Made by a program: the position numbers and the translations under genes. This document shows positions 12,201 to 22,082 of a stretch of 64,000 bases of DNA, in pieces. The notes under the pieces were generated by a model, which was not told where the DNA came from, did not search any database, and saw nothing but the letters and a program-made list of their open reading frames with translations. Positions within the stretch are counted from its first letter, which is position 1. Each line of letters begins with the position of its first letter. This DNA comes from Porodaedalea pini (lineage: Eukaryota > Basidiomycota > Agaricomycetes > Hymenochaetales > Hymenochaetaceae): contig NBAY01000002.1 of the NCBI GenBank assembly GCA_002794775.1, positions 868,001 to 932,000 on the forward strand. Direction: 5' to 3'.

Positions 12201-12898
12201 TTGAGGTATGCGGGCCAGGACTCCTTGTCCATTCGCACCTCTCTCACCCTCCTCGTCTCCTCTGCTGCTCTCCACACCCTCCGCATACCTTCCTCGTCGT
12301 TCTTCTCTACCACGCATTCACCTGGACAGCGAGTAAAGTCGAGTGTCCCCGTCTTCCAGTTGACCTCTGGATTGTGTCGTCGAAGCCAGTCGTACCCCAG
12401 GAAGATGTTAGAAGACGCTAATGAGGTTACTGCCAGGACGATCTGTTCCTTATGATGACCGATCGTGAGTTCAACGTCAACGTATTCCTCGATCAACCCA
12501 GCTTCGTTGTGCGTGCCGTCGGCATTGAGCACCGCAAGGGGTCGGATATACCGCTTCGTCTCTAGCCCATACCGTTCGACGAACCTCACGTCGATGCACG
12601 ATCCTGTACATCCCGAGTCCACGAGTGCGTGAGCGTCTACCTCCCTCACTTCACCTTTCACACTGTGTCCGACGTTCAGGAGAAGGTCCAGCTGGCGTCC
12701 GCCAGTTCCTCTCATGAACAACTGCTCGTACCCTTCACTTCTTTTCACACCGGTGGGGACTTCATACTCCGGAAAACCATCGACGTCGTTCGCATCTACG
12801 TGTTGTACAGACGGTTGGTTATATTTTAACGAGTCCGGATTCAAAGTCCCTTGTTCTTCCCGGTCAGTCGCCCCGATGGCTACGCCTGACCACTCGCA
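9254..12898 (-). CDS. pol: R3 pol polyprotein (PR-RT-RNase H-IN-chromodomain)
   Basis: Frame of 1214 residues read after a -1 shift from gag; the first start-like codon inside is TTG at 12844. Seen in order: aspartic protease with ALVDSGCTGSCID; reverse transcriptase with KLDLRWGYYNIRI, FFGLCNAPATFQ and the catalytic YLDDILI; RNase H with EADSSNFALGG and a YEIYDKEMLAI segment; integrase with a zinc finger (H...H, CDRCQ), a D,D,E core around VDLIGELP, HDRGTQFD and QTERVNQELEQY; then a C-terminal chromodomain (YLVKWVGYNEPTWQPETDF). Known: chromodomains of this group guide integration to marked chromatin. The purine tract that primes plus-strand DNA overlaps the last glycine codons. No inactivating change was noticed. 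Confidence 0.97.
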   Translation of the reverse strand, partial: CEWSGVAIGATDREEQGTLNPDSLKYNQPSVQHVDANDVDGFPEYEVPTGVKRSEGYEQLFMRGTGGRQLDLLLNVGHSVKGEVREVDAHALVDSGCTGSCIDVRFVERYGLETKRYIRPLAVLNADGTHNEAGLIEEYVDVELTIGHHKEQIVLAVTSLASSNIFLGYDWLRRHNPEVNWKTGTLDFTRCPGECVVEKNDEEGMRRVWRAAEETRRVREVRMDKESWPAYLNDYADVFSEKGFEKLPEHRPWDHVIDLKPDFKPSDCKIYPLTPTEQQSLKDFLDENLKSGRIRRSISPMASPFFFIKKADKSLRPIQDYRKLNDGTIKNKYPLPLIDELVDKVKKAKYITKLDLRWGYYNIRIREGDEWKAAFRTNMGLFEPTVMFFGLCNAPATFQAFVNHIFKELIYANLIIVYLDDILILSETIEEHIDTSRRVLQILRENGLYLKPEKCEFDAKVVKYLGHIIGNGEIKADPAKTEAIANWPVPRNLKQLQQFLGMGNWLRRFIKDYSKVVHPLTSLTGKKDWVWETEQQEAFEELRRRLCSPPVLAIANDEGPFRVEADSSNFALGGVLLQKQEGKWRVIAYRSEALLPAERNYEIYDKEMLAIVSALKEWRQYLLGARHTIEIWSDHANLTYFRSAQKLSYRQARWRTELEEFDFHLEHKSGKTMGKADLLSRKAGYDKGQDDNDGIVFIKEKWLNRGIVRTSRDEVLERVGEAQRAQDESERPMNMVEVDGLWRMKGKVYVPSTMKEAVLRECHDSTLAGHPGSSKTVELVRRDFWWASMFSDVRAYVRGCDRCQRTKALRASRSRPLHPNAVPEDPWEIVTVDLIGELPDSKGHNAICVFVDRFSKQMHAIPTTTKLSAEGMAQLYRDHVFRLHGLPKKIIHDRGTQFDASMMRELYKLLHIEGNPSTAYHPQTDGQTERVNQELEQYLRLFVDHRQSDWKDWLPLAEFAYNNREHSATKMSPFYANTGRHPRSFDAVRTSSTNMSAEEFAKHIKETHRAARDNLVKAAEDMKRYHDRTAGASVEYKAGDKVFLDGRNISTDSPTKKLADKWYGPFDVVDKVGASAYKLKLPKRWKKVHPVFNEALLKPAVEPSFESQKLPPPPPPEIVNNEEEYEVEEVIDSRLHRGKLQYLVKWVGYNEPTWQPETDFGENAKEAIAEFYLKHPGAPRKLDIPRSRLRPLFVDTEPDDRDLGWSGRPTLRGG

Positions 12899-12904
12899 AA
12901 ACCC
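12862..12904 (-). promoter_or_regulatory. R3 gag-pol -1 frameshift signal
   Basis: Slippery heptamer GGGTTTT (12904-12898, sense), read G GGT TTT in the gag frame. A six-base spacer follows, then a GGTCAG...CTGACC stem with an 18-base loop that contains the gag stop. A -1 slip enters the open pol frame. Confidence 0.8.
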
Positions 12905-13959
12905 TGCGAGTCAACGACCTCTTCGTCATTCTCTCCTTCCTCCACATAGTCCTCCACCGTCGACCTCCGAGTGTCTACCACTTCCTCGAAGGCTGACTCC
13001 TTCATCGCTCCGAGCTCGTCTGCGAGGATGCGGCGTTCGCCAGGGGCCATCAGTTCCAGCATACGCTGGATAATCGGTTTCCCCTGCGGGCACCTGTCCT
13101 TGAAGTGGCCTTCTTGACCACAGATCCAGCAAGCTCTTCTGCGACGTGCCTCGTTCATAGAGACGTCCATCGGTTGTCCGATACCTCCGAACGTGACGCC
13201 GGTCGCGTCGCGTTTGTCGACGTGCGGGGTTGCAACTTGGCGCCGAGCGGGGGGTGCCGGTTGTTGTTGGCGAGGTTGTGTTATGAACGGGCGGCCTCGT
13301 TGAATCGCGCGGATCTGCTGTTCTCCGCGATCGATCTCGATAGCTTTGTTCTTCCACGCCTCATACGTTGTCGGTACGGGCGTCGACCTCAGTACGCCGC
13401 GGACTACCTCGATGTTCATGGCTCGCTTGAGGCGGTCGCAGATAACGCTGTCATCTTTCAGTTCCGCCCGCTTGATGATGACGTCAAGTTGTTGGAAGAA
13501 CTTATCCGCGGTGAGGTCCTTCTGAACCTTCTCCCGGAAATCCTTCAGCGCAGCTTCCTTTCGGTTCGGATCATCGAACGAGGCGTCGAGTCGTTCCTGG
13601 AATCTTTCCCAGCTGTCCGTGAAGGTAACGACTCCCGCCGTTGTCGACTCCTCGACGTAGTTCTGCGCCCACGTTGCCGCATTACCACCCTTCAGGTAGG
13701 AGAGAGCTACGTAGATCTTACTCTCCGACGTAGGGTATCGGTTTGGGTTCGCGGACACGAAAAGAAGGACTTCGCGTCTGAAGTCAAGGTAATCGTCGCC
13801 ACCAGTGAATTCACGTGGTCGGGCGACGTCTATGTTGGGGGTCGGGGGGTTAGCGGCCGCGACCGGTGCTGGGGCGTTGTTCGCCTGATGGGCGAAGGCA
13901 TTCGCAACGATGGCCGCGATCTGCGCCATTTGCTGTTGGCTGAAACCTTCTGCTGACAT
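12880..13959 (-). CDS. gag: R3 gag
   Basis: 359 residues from MSAEGFSQQQ. The core gag region holds NIDVARPREFTGGDDYLDF and DSWERFQERLDASFDD. A CCHC zinc knuckle (CWICGQEGHFKDRC, spacing 2-4-4) is near residue 280. The tail is acidic, and the last codons overlap the frameshift site. The frame stays open upstream to about 14280 with conserved protein sequence, so translation may begin earlier. Confidence 0.93.
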   Translation of the reverse strand: MSAEGFSQQQMAQIAAIVANAFAHQANNAPAPVAAANPPTPNIDVARPREFTGGDDYLDFRREVLLFVSANPNRYPTSESKIYVALSYLKGGNAATWAQNYVEESTTAGVVTFTDSWERFQERLDASFDDPNRKEAALKDFREKVQKDLTADKFFQQLDVIIKRAELKDDSVICDRLKRAMNIEVVRGVLRSTPVPTTYEAWKNKAIEIDRGEQQIRAIQRGRPFITQPRQQQPAPPARRQVATPHVDKRDATGVTFGGIGQPMDVSMNEARRRRACWICGQEGHFKDRCPQGKPIIQRMLELMAPGERRILADELGAMKESAFEEVVDTRRSTVEDYVEEGENDEEVVDSQGFASGQA

Positions 13960-14651
13960 CGCGGGTTCGGGTGTTGAAGGTTCTGGGGGAGTCGGTGGTG
14001 AGGGATCTCTGTTGGTCTCGCGGTAAGGACCCGGAGTCGGTGGTAGGTTAACCGTAGATGTTGACGGTGCAGGTGACGATGGGGTAGCTGGAGGCCACCT
14101 TGCTCTCCTTCCTCGTTCGTCTGACGAATACCAGCCGTTCCGGATTTCACTCCACCAGATGTCGTGAGTGACGCCGCTGTTATTGGTCGCGACGTAGCCT
14201 GGTCGATCTGGATCCCAACGGGCTGAGGCAGGAAGGGCCCGTCGCTGTTCGTCGGTGAGATCTATCTTGACGTTGGCGGTGGGACAGGGATCGGTTGCGT
14301 GTTCGATCCGGGGTTACGCCAACGTTGAGCGGGTTCGTCAGCGAAGTTGATGACGAGGCGGTAGGATCCGAGTGAGATTACAAACGAGATCGTCGTCGAA
14401 GTTTGGACTCGTCTGGTTACCCACGTCCACGTTAGGTGCGTGCTCCACCAGAGGCTAATTCGTAGAGCCAGGATTGGGAGATGTCGGTTGATATGTTTAC
14501 GTAATACACGAACGTCCGAAAACGTCCGGGCAGGGTTGAGGGTTGTCGTTCAGGGGGTTTACACGTCAAATCCGTCGAGGGGGGCGCTCCTCTAGACTGA
14601 GTGAAGGCGAGTCGACAGCGACGACGTACGCTGGGGATGAGCCTGGGTGGG

Positions 14652-14662
14652 GTTCTGGTTTT
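14652..14662 (-). promoter_or_regulatory. R3 self-primer binding site, one mismatch
   Basis: Sense AAAACCAGAAC pairs with the transcript start in the LTR (complement of 14860-14870) except for one base. All sister elements have AAAAGCAGAAC. Confidence 0.75.
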
Positions 14663-14663
14663 A

Positions 14664-15087
14664 TGTTAGGCGGGAGTCCGGGAGACGACTCGGACTGGGC
14701 AGGCCTCGGCTGACTGTCGTCTGGGACGTGCTATACTCGAGCGGGAGCTCGGGACACGCTGTACTCAGGCTAGGTCGACGCGGAGGTAAGAGGATTAATA
14801 CAAGACTAGACTAATACAAGGGGGACGAGTCTCACCTAGGTCGACGCGGAGGTAAGAGGAAAAGCAGAACAAGGAGTTCATGCGATTCCTGAGACCTTAT
14901 ATAGCGACGACCGTGAGACTATATTACCTAACATTACATAACGAGTGGGAATGGAACGAATGAAGGTCGTGTAGAGGGAGTGTGGGAAGTGATTGGAAAG
15001 ATGATTAAAGATAATGAAAAGGAGCAATTAACAGAAACGAAAAAGGAAAAGGGGAAATAAAGAAAAGGGGAAGTTCGAGTCCTGACA
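14664..15087 (-). repeat. R3 5' LTR
   Basis: On the sense strand TATATAAGG lies about 33 bases upstream of the GTTCTGCTTTT start (complement of 14860-14870). Confidence 0.96.
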
Positions 15088-15170
15088 CGAACCCAGTTAA
15101 CACACAGGCTACGTGGCCCCGGACATCGACCGTAGTAGCTCCGGTACAGCCAGTACCCCCAGTAAGAATC

Positions 15171-17081
15171 ATGTCAAACCGTTCTCCACGTCGTGGAGCC
15201 AGAGACGCTCCCTTCTTCGATGGACACAACCCGTTAGACCTTCCTCGGTACTTCGAGGATATTGAATATATCGCGACCGACTGCAACTTAGACGACGCGG
15301 CGAAGATCCGGTACGCAAAGTATTACGCTTCGAGTTCCGTAGCTGAGCTGTGGGATACCGCCAATGGTGTCGGTACGGGAGCGAACAATTGGACGAAGGC
15401 GAAAGAGGCGATTATAGCGTTCTACCCGGCATTGGCGCCCAGCGTGCGCTTCACCCGGGAAGACCTTGACAGGCTCGTCGAAGGTTGGAGGAGTAAAGGA
15501 ATACAGTCGAGGGAGGATTTCGGAGAGTATAAGAGAGAGTTCATGGTGAGGTCGAAGTATTTGGAACGTAACTCGATCGTTTCAGCGGAGGAAGCGGCAC
15601 GCGCATTCATTCGAGCCTTTACAGGCAAGATGAAGGACAGGTTACAGCAACACCTAGAAACAAAGGAGGCTGACCCGTCCCCGGGCAAACTGTATATGAT
15701 CAATGTGGTGGTAAAGCACGCGGACTACATCCTGGCCGGTACAGTTTTCAACGACGTACCGACGACTCGAGCGCCCGACCCGACGAATCAGTCAAAGGTA
15801 AAGTCGGAGGAAGTGGATATCGGTACGGTGTGGGAAGCAGTCAAGAACATTCAGGTTCAGGTACAGTCACTCGGGCGAAGACCGCCGCCAGCGACGACGT
15901 CCCAGAGGAGTCCCGGGTGTGCATTCTGTGGCAACACGAGCCACTACATTAGGTCGTGCCCGAAGGTGCTAGAGTATATCCAGGCAGGCAAGTGTGTGAG
16001 GGATGCAAATGGGAAGGTGACGCTACTGAATGGAGGGTTCGTACCGAGCACGGCGGTGGGTAATAATTTGATGGAAAAGATAGACTCGTTGTGTCAGGAG
16101 ACCAGTACGGCCTCGGTTAACCTCATAGAGGTAGCGACGTCGACAACAACGGGCACCGAAGTGTCGGAAGGCCCAGCGATGATGGCCGAAATTGCGGAGG
16201 AAGTATCGGACGAAGAGTTGGAAGTGGCGCAGTACGAAACGTTGTTGAATGAAGCGAAGAAGCGAGCGTCGGCGGCGAAGAAAGCCAAGTTCGATGGAGT
16301 CAAGATACCGGTACGACCGAAACCCGGTCCAGCGAATGTACTGACGACCTCGAATGCGAAACTGAGCGTACCGAAGCCAGCAGGTAACCTGAACATCCCC
16401 CAGGAGAGCCGATCGACAACGAATTTGAGCGGGAACCAGCCACAGTTCCGGTACGTCGCTCCAATTGAGGATCCGGCGACGGTTCAGAAGGTATTGTCAA
16501 GGACGTTAGACTCGGCGGTAACGGTCACACAGCGGGAGCTCCTCGCTCTGTCTTCGGATATGAGGCGGCAGATGAAGGAATTGACAACAGCGAAGCGGTA
16601 CGCGGTTGGTAACATCAACCTCTTCGAGTCGGACCAGGAAGGGAGCGAAGTCGCAGAGTACCGAGTGGTACCGGAGTCGTTGGCTCCGGTTCTCTTAGAG
16701 TCGGGACCGGCGGCACACGACGTGCTTCCCATCCGCGTAATTAAGGTATTGATCAAGGACGCCGTCGAAGCAGAAGCCATACTCGATCAAGGGGCAGTGG
16801 TGTGCATCATTCGGGAAGACGTGTGGGAGAAGCTAGGAATTCATTTAGATCTGGATCACGCGATGACGCTCAAAGCCGCAGACGCGGGGAAGTCGTCGAC
16901 ATTGGGAAGGATTCGAGACGCCAGATTCAGGGTAGCGGGTGTGGATTTGAAGTTGCAGGTTCAGGTGGTTTCGGTGGCGCCGTTCGAAGTATTGTTGGGG
17001 CGACCATTTTTCGCTCTTACCGAATGCGAAACGAAGGATTTCTTGTCGGGCGATCAGCATATAACCATCACGGATCCCTGA
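15171..17081 (+). CDS. gag: R2 gag-protease
   Basis: 636 residues in one open frame. The N-terminal gag region (DAPFFDGHNPLDLPRYFEDI) is followed by a CCHC knuckle CAFCGNTSHYIRSC (spacing 2-4-4) near residue 249. A lysine-rich linker follows, then a retropepsin-like domain near residues 530-630 with ILDQGAVVCII and LLGRPFF. Use of DQG in place of D-S/T-G is, to my knowledge, common in this basidiomycete lineage. The stop TGA at 17079-17081 may itself be a CGA change, since the next bases stay open for a while. The relative in R4 (47608 downwards) aligns through the knuckle. Confidence 0.9.
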   Translation: MSNRSPRRGARDAPFFDGHNPLDLPRYFEDIEYIATDCNLDDAAKIRYAKYYASSSVAELWDTANGVGTGANNWTKAKEAIIAFYPALAPSVRFTREDLDRLVEGWRSKGIQSREDFGEYKREFMVRSKYLERNSIVSAEEAARAFIRAFTGKMKDRLQQHLETKEADPSPGKLYMINVVVKHADYILAGTVFNDVPTTRAPDPTNQSKVKSEEVDIGTVWEAVKNIQVQVQSLGRRPPPATTSQRSPGCAFCGNTSHYIRSCPKVLEYIQAGKCVRDANGKVTLLNGGFVPSTAVGNNLMEKIDSLCQETSTASVNLIEVATSTTTGTEVSEGPAMMAEIAEEVSDEELEVAQYETLLNEAKKRASAAKKAKFDGVKIPVRPKPGPANVLTTSNAKLSVPKPAGNLNIPQESRSTTNLSGNQPQFRYVAPIEDPATVQKVLSRTLDSAVTVTQRELLALSSDMRRQMKELTTAKRYAVGNINLFESDQEGSEVAEYRVVPESLAPVLLESGPAAHDVLPIRVIKVLIKDAVEAEAILDQGAVVCIIREDVWEKLGIHLDLDHAMTLKAADAGKSSTLGRIRDARFRVAGVDLKLQVQVVSVAPFEVLLGRPFFALTECETKDFLSGDQHITITDP

Positions 17082-17272
17082 GATCGGAATCGTAGGAGCA
17101 AGGTGTCGACCGGTATCCGGGCGTTCTGGCGCGCTCCGGAATCGGGTTTTCACAAGTCGAGGAACTGACGCAGCGGTGCCGGCGAGACGAGTGGAAACAG
17201 ACGGTATGCGAGACGTGCCGCGGAGTCGATCCGTCGGTACGCATACCGAGCTCATGTACAGACATTTTATCT

Positions 17273-20200
17273 TTGCATTTTAATGACCCCGATTATTTAT
17301 CTCATCGTCCAACCCCTTCTCAAACCAAAATTAATTCTCAATTTGTTCAACCCGTTTACAGTTTTCAACAAATGTCCCCTAATGTTTTAAACCAATCCGA
17401 TTCGACTATTTCCCGTTACGTTTCCCCAAGTTTTACCTTGAATACCCCAGCTCCATTTATTTATTCGCAGAGATTGAATTTTCTTTTATCTCCTTGCACC
17501 GTTGCTTTGGACGCTTCTTCGGACACTTTTGGTTCGGTGGTGCTGGATTCGACGGAGGATGAAGGAAGTGTTTTGGCATACAAGCGGGTGGCACAGAAGG
17601 TCCGTCCCATACCAGGAGTGTTGCCGGAGGAGTTTTGTATAGTTCGAAGGCGACATCCCGATCCATTGGCCGACATGCCAAAGTTACCGACGAAACCGGT
17701 ACCGTTCGTACCGATGGGAAAGTTTACACAGGAAAGGCTGGACGTGATGGATTTGGACCCAGGCGGATTTCTGTGGGACGAAGAGAAGAAGTTGGTGGTG
17801 AATCTGATCATGTTGCAGGAAGGGGCGTTTGTGTGGTCGGAGACGGAGAGAGGGACCTTAGATCCGACGTATTTCGATCCGGTACGCATACCGATGGTGG
17901 CGCACGTACCGTGGGTGTGGAAGAACATACTGATCCCCCCTGGGATACTCGAAAAGACGCTAAACATACTCAGGGAGAAGATCGCCGCTGGAGTTATCGA
18001 ACCGTCGAACTCATCGTACCGCTCGAGGTGGTTTTGTGTGGTAAAGAAAGACGGAGCGTCCTTACGGTTCGTTATCGACTTGCAGGATCTGAACGGAGTG
18101 ACTATTCGAGACTCGGCCGTACCGCCGGACATCGAGACGCTAGTAGACGTGTGCAGCGGGCGCGCGTGTTACACGGTACTTGATCTCGCTGTTGCTTTCG
18201 ACCAGCGAATGCTCGACGAACGGTCTCGAGACTTAACGACGTTCCAGACCCTGCTCGGTACGTTTCAACTGAAGGTGTTACCGATGGGATACACAAATTC
18301 GCTGCAGATTCTCCATGGAGACGTCACATTTATTCTCAGCGACGAAATTCCTAAGGTGGCGCAGCCGTTCGCGGACGATGTAATTACGCAAGGAGGGTTT
18401 ACACAGTACGAGCGTACCGACGGAGGGTTCAAAACGATTCCTGAGAACCCAGGCATCCACCGGTTCATCTACGAACACTTGTGCGACGTAAATCGAGTGC
18501 TGCAGAGGATGAGGAAAGTGGGCGGTACGTTTTCTGGGAAGAAATTCCAGGCGTGTACTGATTCGGCGATATTTTTGGGGAATAAACTCATGTACCGAGG
18601 GCGCGAACTGGACGATTCGAAGGTTCAGAAGGTGCGGGATTGGCCCCCATGTCGAACGGTGACGGAGGTGAAAGGATTTCTCGGTACGGTTGGAGTGTTG
18701 AGGGTGTTTATTAAGGATTTCGCAAAGAAAGCTCGACCATTGACCTGACTTACGCGTAAAAACAACATATTCGATTGGGGACCGGAAGAGCAGGATTCGA
18801 TGGACACGTTGAAGGAAGCGGTTATCGACTGCCCGGCACTGTGCGCGATCGACTACGGGTCGGACAGAGCGGTTATCTTAGCGGTGGATTCGTCGATCAT
18901 AGGAGTAGGGTGGACGTTGGGCCAGGATCACCCGGACGGTAGGAGAAGGATTAATCGGTTTGGGTTGATCAACTGGAACTTGGTACAGGCGACGTACTCC
19001 CAGCCGAAGATCGAGTTGTTCGGGTTGTTTAGGGCATTGAGGGCGGTGAGGTTGTTTATTTATGGAGTTAAGCTCCTGGTGGTCGAGATGGATGCAGCGT
19101 ACGTCAAAGGGATGATTAACAATCCGGATCTACAGCCGAACACGACGATAAACCGGTGGATTGCAGGAATTCTCCTTTTCGACTTTGAGCTTTGCCACGT
19201 ACCGGCCACGGAATTCATGTGTACTGACGGACTGTCGAGACGGCGAGCCGCGCCAGAGGACCCCCAAGAAGAAGACAACTATGAAGAATGGATTGATGCA
19301 GCGTATGCGTTTTTGTATGGAGCGGTGTTGAGTACCGACATCGAAGAAGGGCCCGGTACAGCCACAGATCCTCAGGGGCAGCGATTTCCGGCCTCGGATT
19401 CGGTAAAGTCGTGAGATAAGCGATTAGAGTTGGTTCGGTACCTCCTCGAACACGGAAGGAAGCCCTCGGAGATCGACGAGAAGCGCTTTCCCTCGTTCGT
19501 CCGGTATGCCTCCGGATTCTTCGTGCGAGCAGGACGGCTTTGGCGAAAGACCCGATGAGAGCATCCCCAGCTGGTCGTCGAACAGGAACGCCGCTGGTCG
19601 CTCGTCCAGCAGGCTCACGACAATCTCGGACACAAGGGAGTGTATTCGGTACGCGCTTGATTGCAGGATCGGTTTTGGTGGCCATCAATTTCAGAGGACA
19701 TCAAATACTTCATGCGTACGTGTCATATCTGTCAGGTGCGCCAGACCACAAAAGTGTCGATACCACCATCGGTACCGGACGTACCGACATTGTTCGCCCG
19801 GATCCACATTGACACAAAGCACATGCCCACTTCAGGAGGCTTTCACTACATCGTACATGCGCGGTGCTCCTTGTCCAGTTACCCAGAGTTCCAACTGTTA
19901 CGAAAGCAGACTGGTCACACGATTGGGCAGTTCATTTTTCAGGAATTACTGTGTCGGTACGGCACGTGTCCCGAACTCGTTACCGATAACGGTACTCCAT
20001 TTATCGCTGCGCTTGATTGGTTGTGGGATTGGTACCACATTTCGCACATCAAGATCTCGGTGTATAATTCTCAGGCCAATGGGATCGTCGAACGATGGCA
20101 TTACGACGTCCAGGAAGCCTTGATCAAGGCAGCCGACGGGAACGCATCCAAGTGGCATGAGCACGCTTACTCGGTTTTCTGGGCCAAGCGTATCACAATC

Positions 20201-20773
20201 CAGAAATCGACCGGTATGTCACCGTACTACATGGTTCATGGAGTCGAGCCGGTACTTCCCTTCGATCTCGCCGAGGCCACTTATCTTGCTCCGCCATTGG
20301 ATTCCCCGATGCGTACCGAGGAACTGATAGTGACCCGGGCGCACCAGTTACAGAAGCATCCGGCGGACCTTGATAGGATCGCGCAGTTGGTTCGAGATGC
20401 TCGACACAAGTACGCTAGACAGTTCGCCGAAGTCCATAAGCACGTCATCAAGGACTACGATTTCCAGCCCGGTCGACTCGTACTTGTGCGGAACACCCGG
20501 ATTGAAAAGGAGTTGGACCGAAAGACAAAGGCCCGGTACTTGGGACCGTACGTTGTCGTCCGTAGGACACGTTCCGGAGCGTATATCATCTCGGAACTCG
20601 ATGGATCGGTTTCCCGGATTCGGGTTGCAGCTTTTCGTCTCATTCCTTATTTTCCCCGATCTGACATTTCTGTTCCCCTTGACGAAATCCTTCGACAGGA
20701 TGACGACGAACATAGCATGATGAAGGAAGATCTGGTAGAAGAAGACGGCTCTGAGTCGGACTCTGATACCTAG
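17273..20773 (+). pseudogene. pol: R2 pol (RT-RNase H-integrase), broken by four TGA codons
   Basis: The polymerase frame belongs to a gypsy lineage common in basidiomycetes. RT contains SRWFCVVKKDGASLRFVIDL, LPMGYTNSLQI and the catalytic FADD (in this group the box is F-x-D-D). RNase H contains AVDSSIIGVGWTL and a VEMDAAYVKGM segment. Integrase contains CHICQ, IHIDTKHMP, VTDNGTPF and NGIVERWHYD, followed by a GRLVLVRN...ARYLGPYVVVRR domain. In-frame TGA stops lie at 18746, 19412, 19556 and 19658. In each case a CGA codon would restore the expected reading, pointing to C-to-T change at CpG. The frame is otherwise continuous to 20773. The first ATG in the frame is near 17372, and the real start or link with gag (192 bases between) is uncertain. 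Confidence 0.93.
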
Positions 20774-21200
20774 TCGCGAATTCTGATTATGTTTGCCATC
20801 CAAGGTATCGGTACGCGTACCGACACGTACTGACGCCTCCTTATTTTATTATCTTTTAATCAATTATGATCCAATTATGTTTTAACCATGGAACCGTTTA
20901 CATCCTTTCATACGGAACTCTTTCTCGATTATCGAAACATTAAATATATGGCCTATCTTCGATTTCCCTTTCGGTACAATAGTAAAATCACAAACGGACA
21001 CTTAATGACGACCTTTCCTTTTCTTATTCTCTTCATTCTTTCATTTTGTCACACCCAAAAACTTAAAGAAAACAAAAGAAAAATCCATATTCAAAAATAT
21101 ATACAAATAAATTACTACACTTTGTATTATTTTTCTTTTTTTTTTCTTCTTTTTCTTTCCGCAGGACCAAGTCGTACCGACGCGTACCGATGCGTACCGA
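20774..21200. other. R2 3' region, AT-rich, with phased CGTACCG units
   Basis: No coding function is recognised. Three CGTACCG units 10 bases apart lie at about 21174-21200, and a GGTACGCGTACC cluster at about 20808-20820. Confidence 0.5.
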
Positions 21201-21604
21201 CTAGTCCTCCTCCTCCTCCCTTGCGCCCCACTTCCCCTTCTCAAGCGCCGCAAGGCGCGCGCGGATCGAGGCCGCTTTGGCCGCCTGACGAGTCGCCTCC
21301 GCAGCAAGTCGACGCAAGCTACGCTCGAGCTCACGGACGTCGCGCACGAGCTCCGCGACGACGTGGTCGAACTCGTCTTCGGAGTCGTGCTCCGAGACGA
21401 GCTCGCGCGGGTCCTCATATGCACCGGCGAACTGGCTTGGACCTGCGACAGGCGGCGGGGCGGGGCGGCCCCTCTGTTGCTGCTGCTGCTGCCGCGGTAC
21501 GCATGCGGCAGCAGGCCTCGGTACGCGAGGTGGTGGGGATGGTGTGTCCACCACGATCGGAGAAGCCGGCGTGGGCGGTGCAGACGATGCAGACGGCTGC
21601 GGCT

Positions 21605-21641
<37 letters not shown>

Positions 21642-22082
21642 CGGTGCCTTAGGCGCAGCGCGCGGTACGCCCTCGTCACGGGCGGCGCATTTCTGCTTTC
21701 CACCCGACTTTCTGCCCCGGACCTCCTTCGCGCGTCCCTGGGTCGCCAGCGAGCACCCCGTCTGCCAGATGACCGTGCAGAGGAAGCAAGCCCTACCGGG
21801 CTGCCCCTGACACGTTCTCCCCTGACGCGCGCAGTTGGCGCACGCCTCCTCAAGAGGGACCGGCAGCGGTCCTGCCCACCGTAGACGACCGGTCGCCGGG
21901 TTGACCAGTTCGACCCCGTCAAACACGGTGACCGAGGGACCCGACGTACTGTCGGTACGCCCTTCGTCTGTGTGGTGGTATGACGAACCACCACCCTCTG
22001 CCTCCATTGATATGGGGGCAGGCTCAGCTGGAGCGAGACGCCCCTCCACCTCTTCGACTGGCGGCTCCCGGCGTTGCTTCAT
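21201..22082 (-). CDS. R2 antisense gene 2: Zn2Cys6-like cluster, polyQ and coiled coil
   Basis: 293 residues without a stop, on the strand opposite to the R2 genome. Cysteines at about residues 81-110 are spaced 2-6-7-2-7 (CANCARQGRTC ... CFLCTVIWQTGC). This fits the fungal Zn(II)2Cys6 rule C-x2-C-x6-C-x5-12-C-x2-C-x6-8-C. A basic stretch (GRAKEVRGRKSGGKQK) follows, then a glutamine run of about 13 encoded by CAG/CAA repeats, a Pro-rich linker, a second short Q run, and an acidic heptad-rich C-terminus likely to coil. Inference: a DNA-binding regulator or a gag-like nucleic-acid binder carried by the element. A TATA-like box lies upstream at 22188-22195. The frame is intact although R2 pol is dead. 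The product is not recognised with certainty. Confidence 0.65.

Larger units (their letters stand above)
8830..15087 (-). mobile_element. R3: intact-looking chromovirus inserted in R2
   Basis: 6258 bases. The LTRs (8830-9253 and 14664-15087, 424 bases each) look identical to each other. The target duplication is CGAAC (8825-8829 and 15088-15092). Gag and pol are open. It is nearly identical to R7 over the full length, so it is probably a recent insertion. The primer site has one mismatch. Confidence 0.97.

Noticed and set aside
13105..13956. 283-codon open frame opposite R3 gag (and its twin in R7)
   Set aside because: It is an antisense shadow of the conserved gag frame. It has no domain and no independent conservation beyond that imposed by gag.
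21041..21994. 317-codon minus-strand frame overlapping antisense gene 2
   Set aside because: Arg/Ser-rich composition from reading the GC-rich, CAG-repeat DNA out of frame. The 293-residue frame has the cysteine cluster and coiled coil and is preferred.
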